A DNA stretch of 64,000 bases from JABAAW01 sp965216605. Lineage in GTDB: Bacteria > Pseudomonadota > Alphaproteobacteria > JABAAW01. Made by a program: the position numbers and the translations under genes. The notes below the pieces were generated by a model. It did not search any database. It worked only from the letters and a program-made list of their open reading frames with translations, and was not told where the DNA came from. The stretch lies in the NCBI GenBank assembly GCA_965216605.1, contig CBDCGG010000002.1, positions 1,364,001 through 1,428,000 on the forward strand, given 5' to 3'. How positions within the stretch are numbered: the stretch's first letter is position 1; each line of letters opens with the position of its first letter. This document shows, in pieces, positions 49,201-52,200 of this stretch.

Positions 49201-52200
49201 GCGCGTGACACTGAGCGCGACACGATCTCCAACTTTGAAAATGTGGTCGGCACCCAATACGACGATATACTAAGGGGCAACGCGGGGGACAACACACTCG
49301 AAGGCGGCTTGGGCGATGATATCTTGGAGGGTGGCGCAGGCAATGACAGGCTGTTAGGTAGCAGCGGTAGCGATACGGCGAGCTATGAAAACTCCAATGC
49401 TTTTGTCGAGGTCAGTCTTTTGAGTGGGGGTACTATTAGAGGCGGACACGCAGCAAACGACATGCTTCTGAGTATCGAAAATCTCATCGGCTCGGATCAC
49501 AACGACATCCTCACGGGCGACGACAAAACCACCCTCGGCGAGACCAACAAGCTCGAAGGCGGCTTGGGCGACGATATGATACACGGCGGCTTGGGCGACG
49601 ATATCCTCGATGGCGGGGGCGGATCAGACACCCTCTCTTACGCGGGCGAGGGCAAAGGGGTTGCCGTCGATCTAAGAGTGGACATTTTGTTGGGCATAAC
49701 ACAGACGGCAAGAGACTATGTAGCTGGTGTTGTTCAGTTCAGGCGCGACACGATCTCCAACTTTGAAAATGTGATCGGTAGCACGAAGGACGATAAGCTA
49801 ACGGGCGACGGCGGAGTCAACAAGATCGAAGGCGGCGCGGGCGACGACGAAATCGACGGCGGCGCGAGCGACGACACCCTCTACGGCGGCGCAGGAGCAG
49901 ACACGATCATGGGCGGCACAGGCGACGACACGATCGAAGGCGGCGAGGGCGACGACATACTCGACGGTGGCGCAGGAGGCGACATACTAGACGGCGGCGG
50001 CGGCAGCGATACGGTGGACTACTCCGCCTCCTCCAACGCTGTCATTGTCGATCTTTCTGACACGAACCTTGCAGGCGAGGTAAAACCCTCTGGCGGAGAC
50101 GCAGCAGGCGACACGCTTAAGAGTATTGAAAACATCATCGGCTCGGATGATACTGTGACGGGCGACACGCTCACGGGTAGTGGATTTGCTAATATGATCG
50201 ACGGCGGTGCGGGCAACGACGAAATCTACGGCGGCGCGAGCGACGACACCCTCTACGGCGGCACAGGAGACGACATGCTCGACGGCGGCGCAGGAGCAGA
50301 CACGATCATGGGCGGCGAGGGCGACGACACGATCAAAGGCGGCGCAGGCGACGACGAACTTCACGGCGGTGCGGGCACAGGCGACACCATCTCATACGCG
50401 GGCGAGGTTAGTGCGGTTGTTGTCAACCTCAACGACGGAGGCACGCAGACCTCTACGCTCGACAGCACTATTGACGGCTTTGAAAATATCATCGGCTCGG
50501 ATGATACTGTGACGGGCGACACGCTCACGGGCGACAGCGGAGTCAACAAGATCGAAGGTGGCGCGGGAGACGACATACTCGACGGTGGCGCAGGAGGCGA
50601 CATGCTAGACGGCGGCGACGGCAGCGATACGGTGGACTACTCCGCCTCCACCGACGCTGTCACTGTCGATCTCTCTGACGCTGATGCCGAGGAAGACGGA
50701 GACGCAGCGGGCGACACGCTTAAGAACATCGAAAACCTCATCGGCTCGGATAATACTGTGACGGGCGACACGCTCACGGGTAGTGGCTTTCAAAACATTC
50801 TCCAAGGCGGCGCGGGAGACGACAAACTCTACGGCAAGAGAGGAAACGACACGCTTGAGGGTGACGATGGAGACGACACGCTAGACGGAGGCGTGGGCGC
50901 GGACACGCTTGAGGGCGGCGCGGGAGACGACATGCTCGTGGGTGGCACAGGCGCAGACATCTATGTCTATCACTTCACAACCGCAGGAACCGTACGGAAA
51001 GACGGCATCGACACGATCACGGAGGTGGATGCGGATAACATCATTCGCCTCTATGTCGACAACCCTGCAACCGCTTGGGGCGCGGGTAATACTGTCTATT
51101 TCGAGCATGACCCCCTCGACCTCAACAAGGTGCGCATCGCCTTCGATGCCACCAACTACCTTGAGTTCGATTCGGCTGATTTCGTGGCTGAAAGATTCAA
51201 ACTGGAAATCTACAACGCAGCCACGGGTATAAAAACAGAACTCACGGATATTGACGAGGCTGCTGAGCTCGCGGAAGCTTATCGTGAGAGCAAGCCCAAG
51301 TTTTACACCTACGGTGGAAGCGATGATGCCGACCTGACGGGTACAGGGAAGGTGACTTTCACTATCGACGGTTTGCTGACGGGTCTAACTAAATTCTCTC
51401 CACCCACGACTCTTGACGATCAGATTAAGGAGTTGCTGTCGAGTGGAAGGCTCTCTTACGAAGTGAAGGGCGAAGATACCGTGGGTGATGCTTCCGACGA
51501 CCAGCTCATTCTCACCTTCGGCGATGGCACTACGGAATTTCCCGTAGAGACCGTTACCCTCAGTCTTGAGACGCCTGAGGTTGAATTCGCAGGCACGCTG
51601 TTGGACTTCACTTCTTTCGATGCCTTGCGCTTGAAGCTGACTGCCTTTGCTGTAACTACGCCTAACGCTGATGGCAATTACGAAGTCGGAGACGATATTT
51701 TCCTTATCGAAGGCTCTGATAGGACGGACGATACGGCGGACTTCTCAGGAGTGAGCGTTGCTGTTGATATCGATCTTGAGGCTGAAGAAGGAACCTTGTA
51801 TAACACGCCACCAACCCGAGTCATTGTGCGCTACATTGAGAACCTCATCGGCTCAGCTCAGGACGATATCCTCACGGGCGATGACAAGGATAACATCCTC
51901 GAAGGCGGCGACGGAGCAGATACGATAGAAGGAGGCGGGGGCGAAGATACGGCGAGCTACGAAAACGCCGCTTCAGGTGTCACGCTCGATCTTTCTGACC
52001 GCTCTAACGATGTAGGAGACGCAATAGGCGATACTTTTACCGAAATCGAAAGGTTACTTGGCTCGGATCACGACGACACATTTACGGGCGACGGCAATGA
52101 CAACATCTTTGACGGCGGTGCTGGCAACGACATGCTCACGGGTGGAGCGGGAGCAGACACGCTCGACGGCGGCGATGGGACAGATACGGCGAGCTACACC

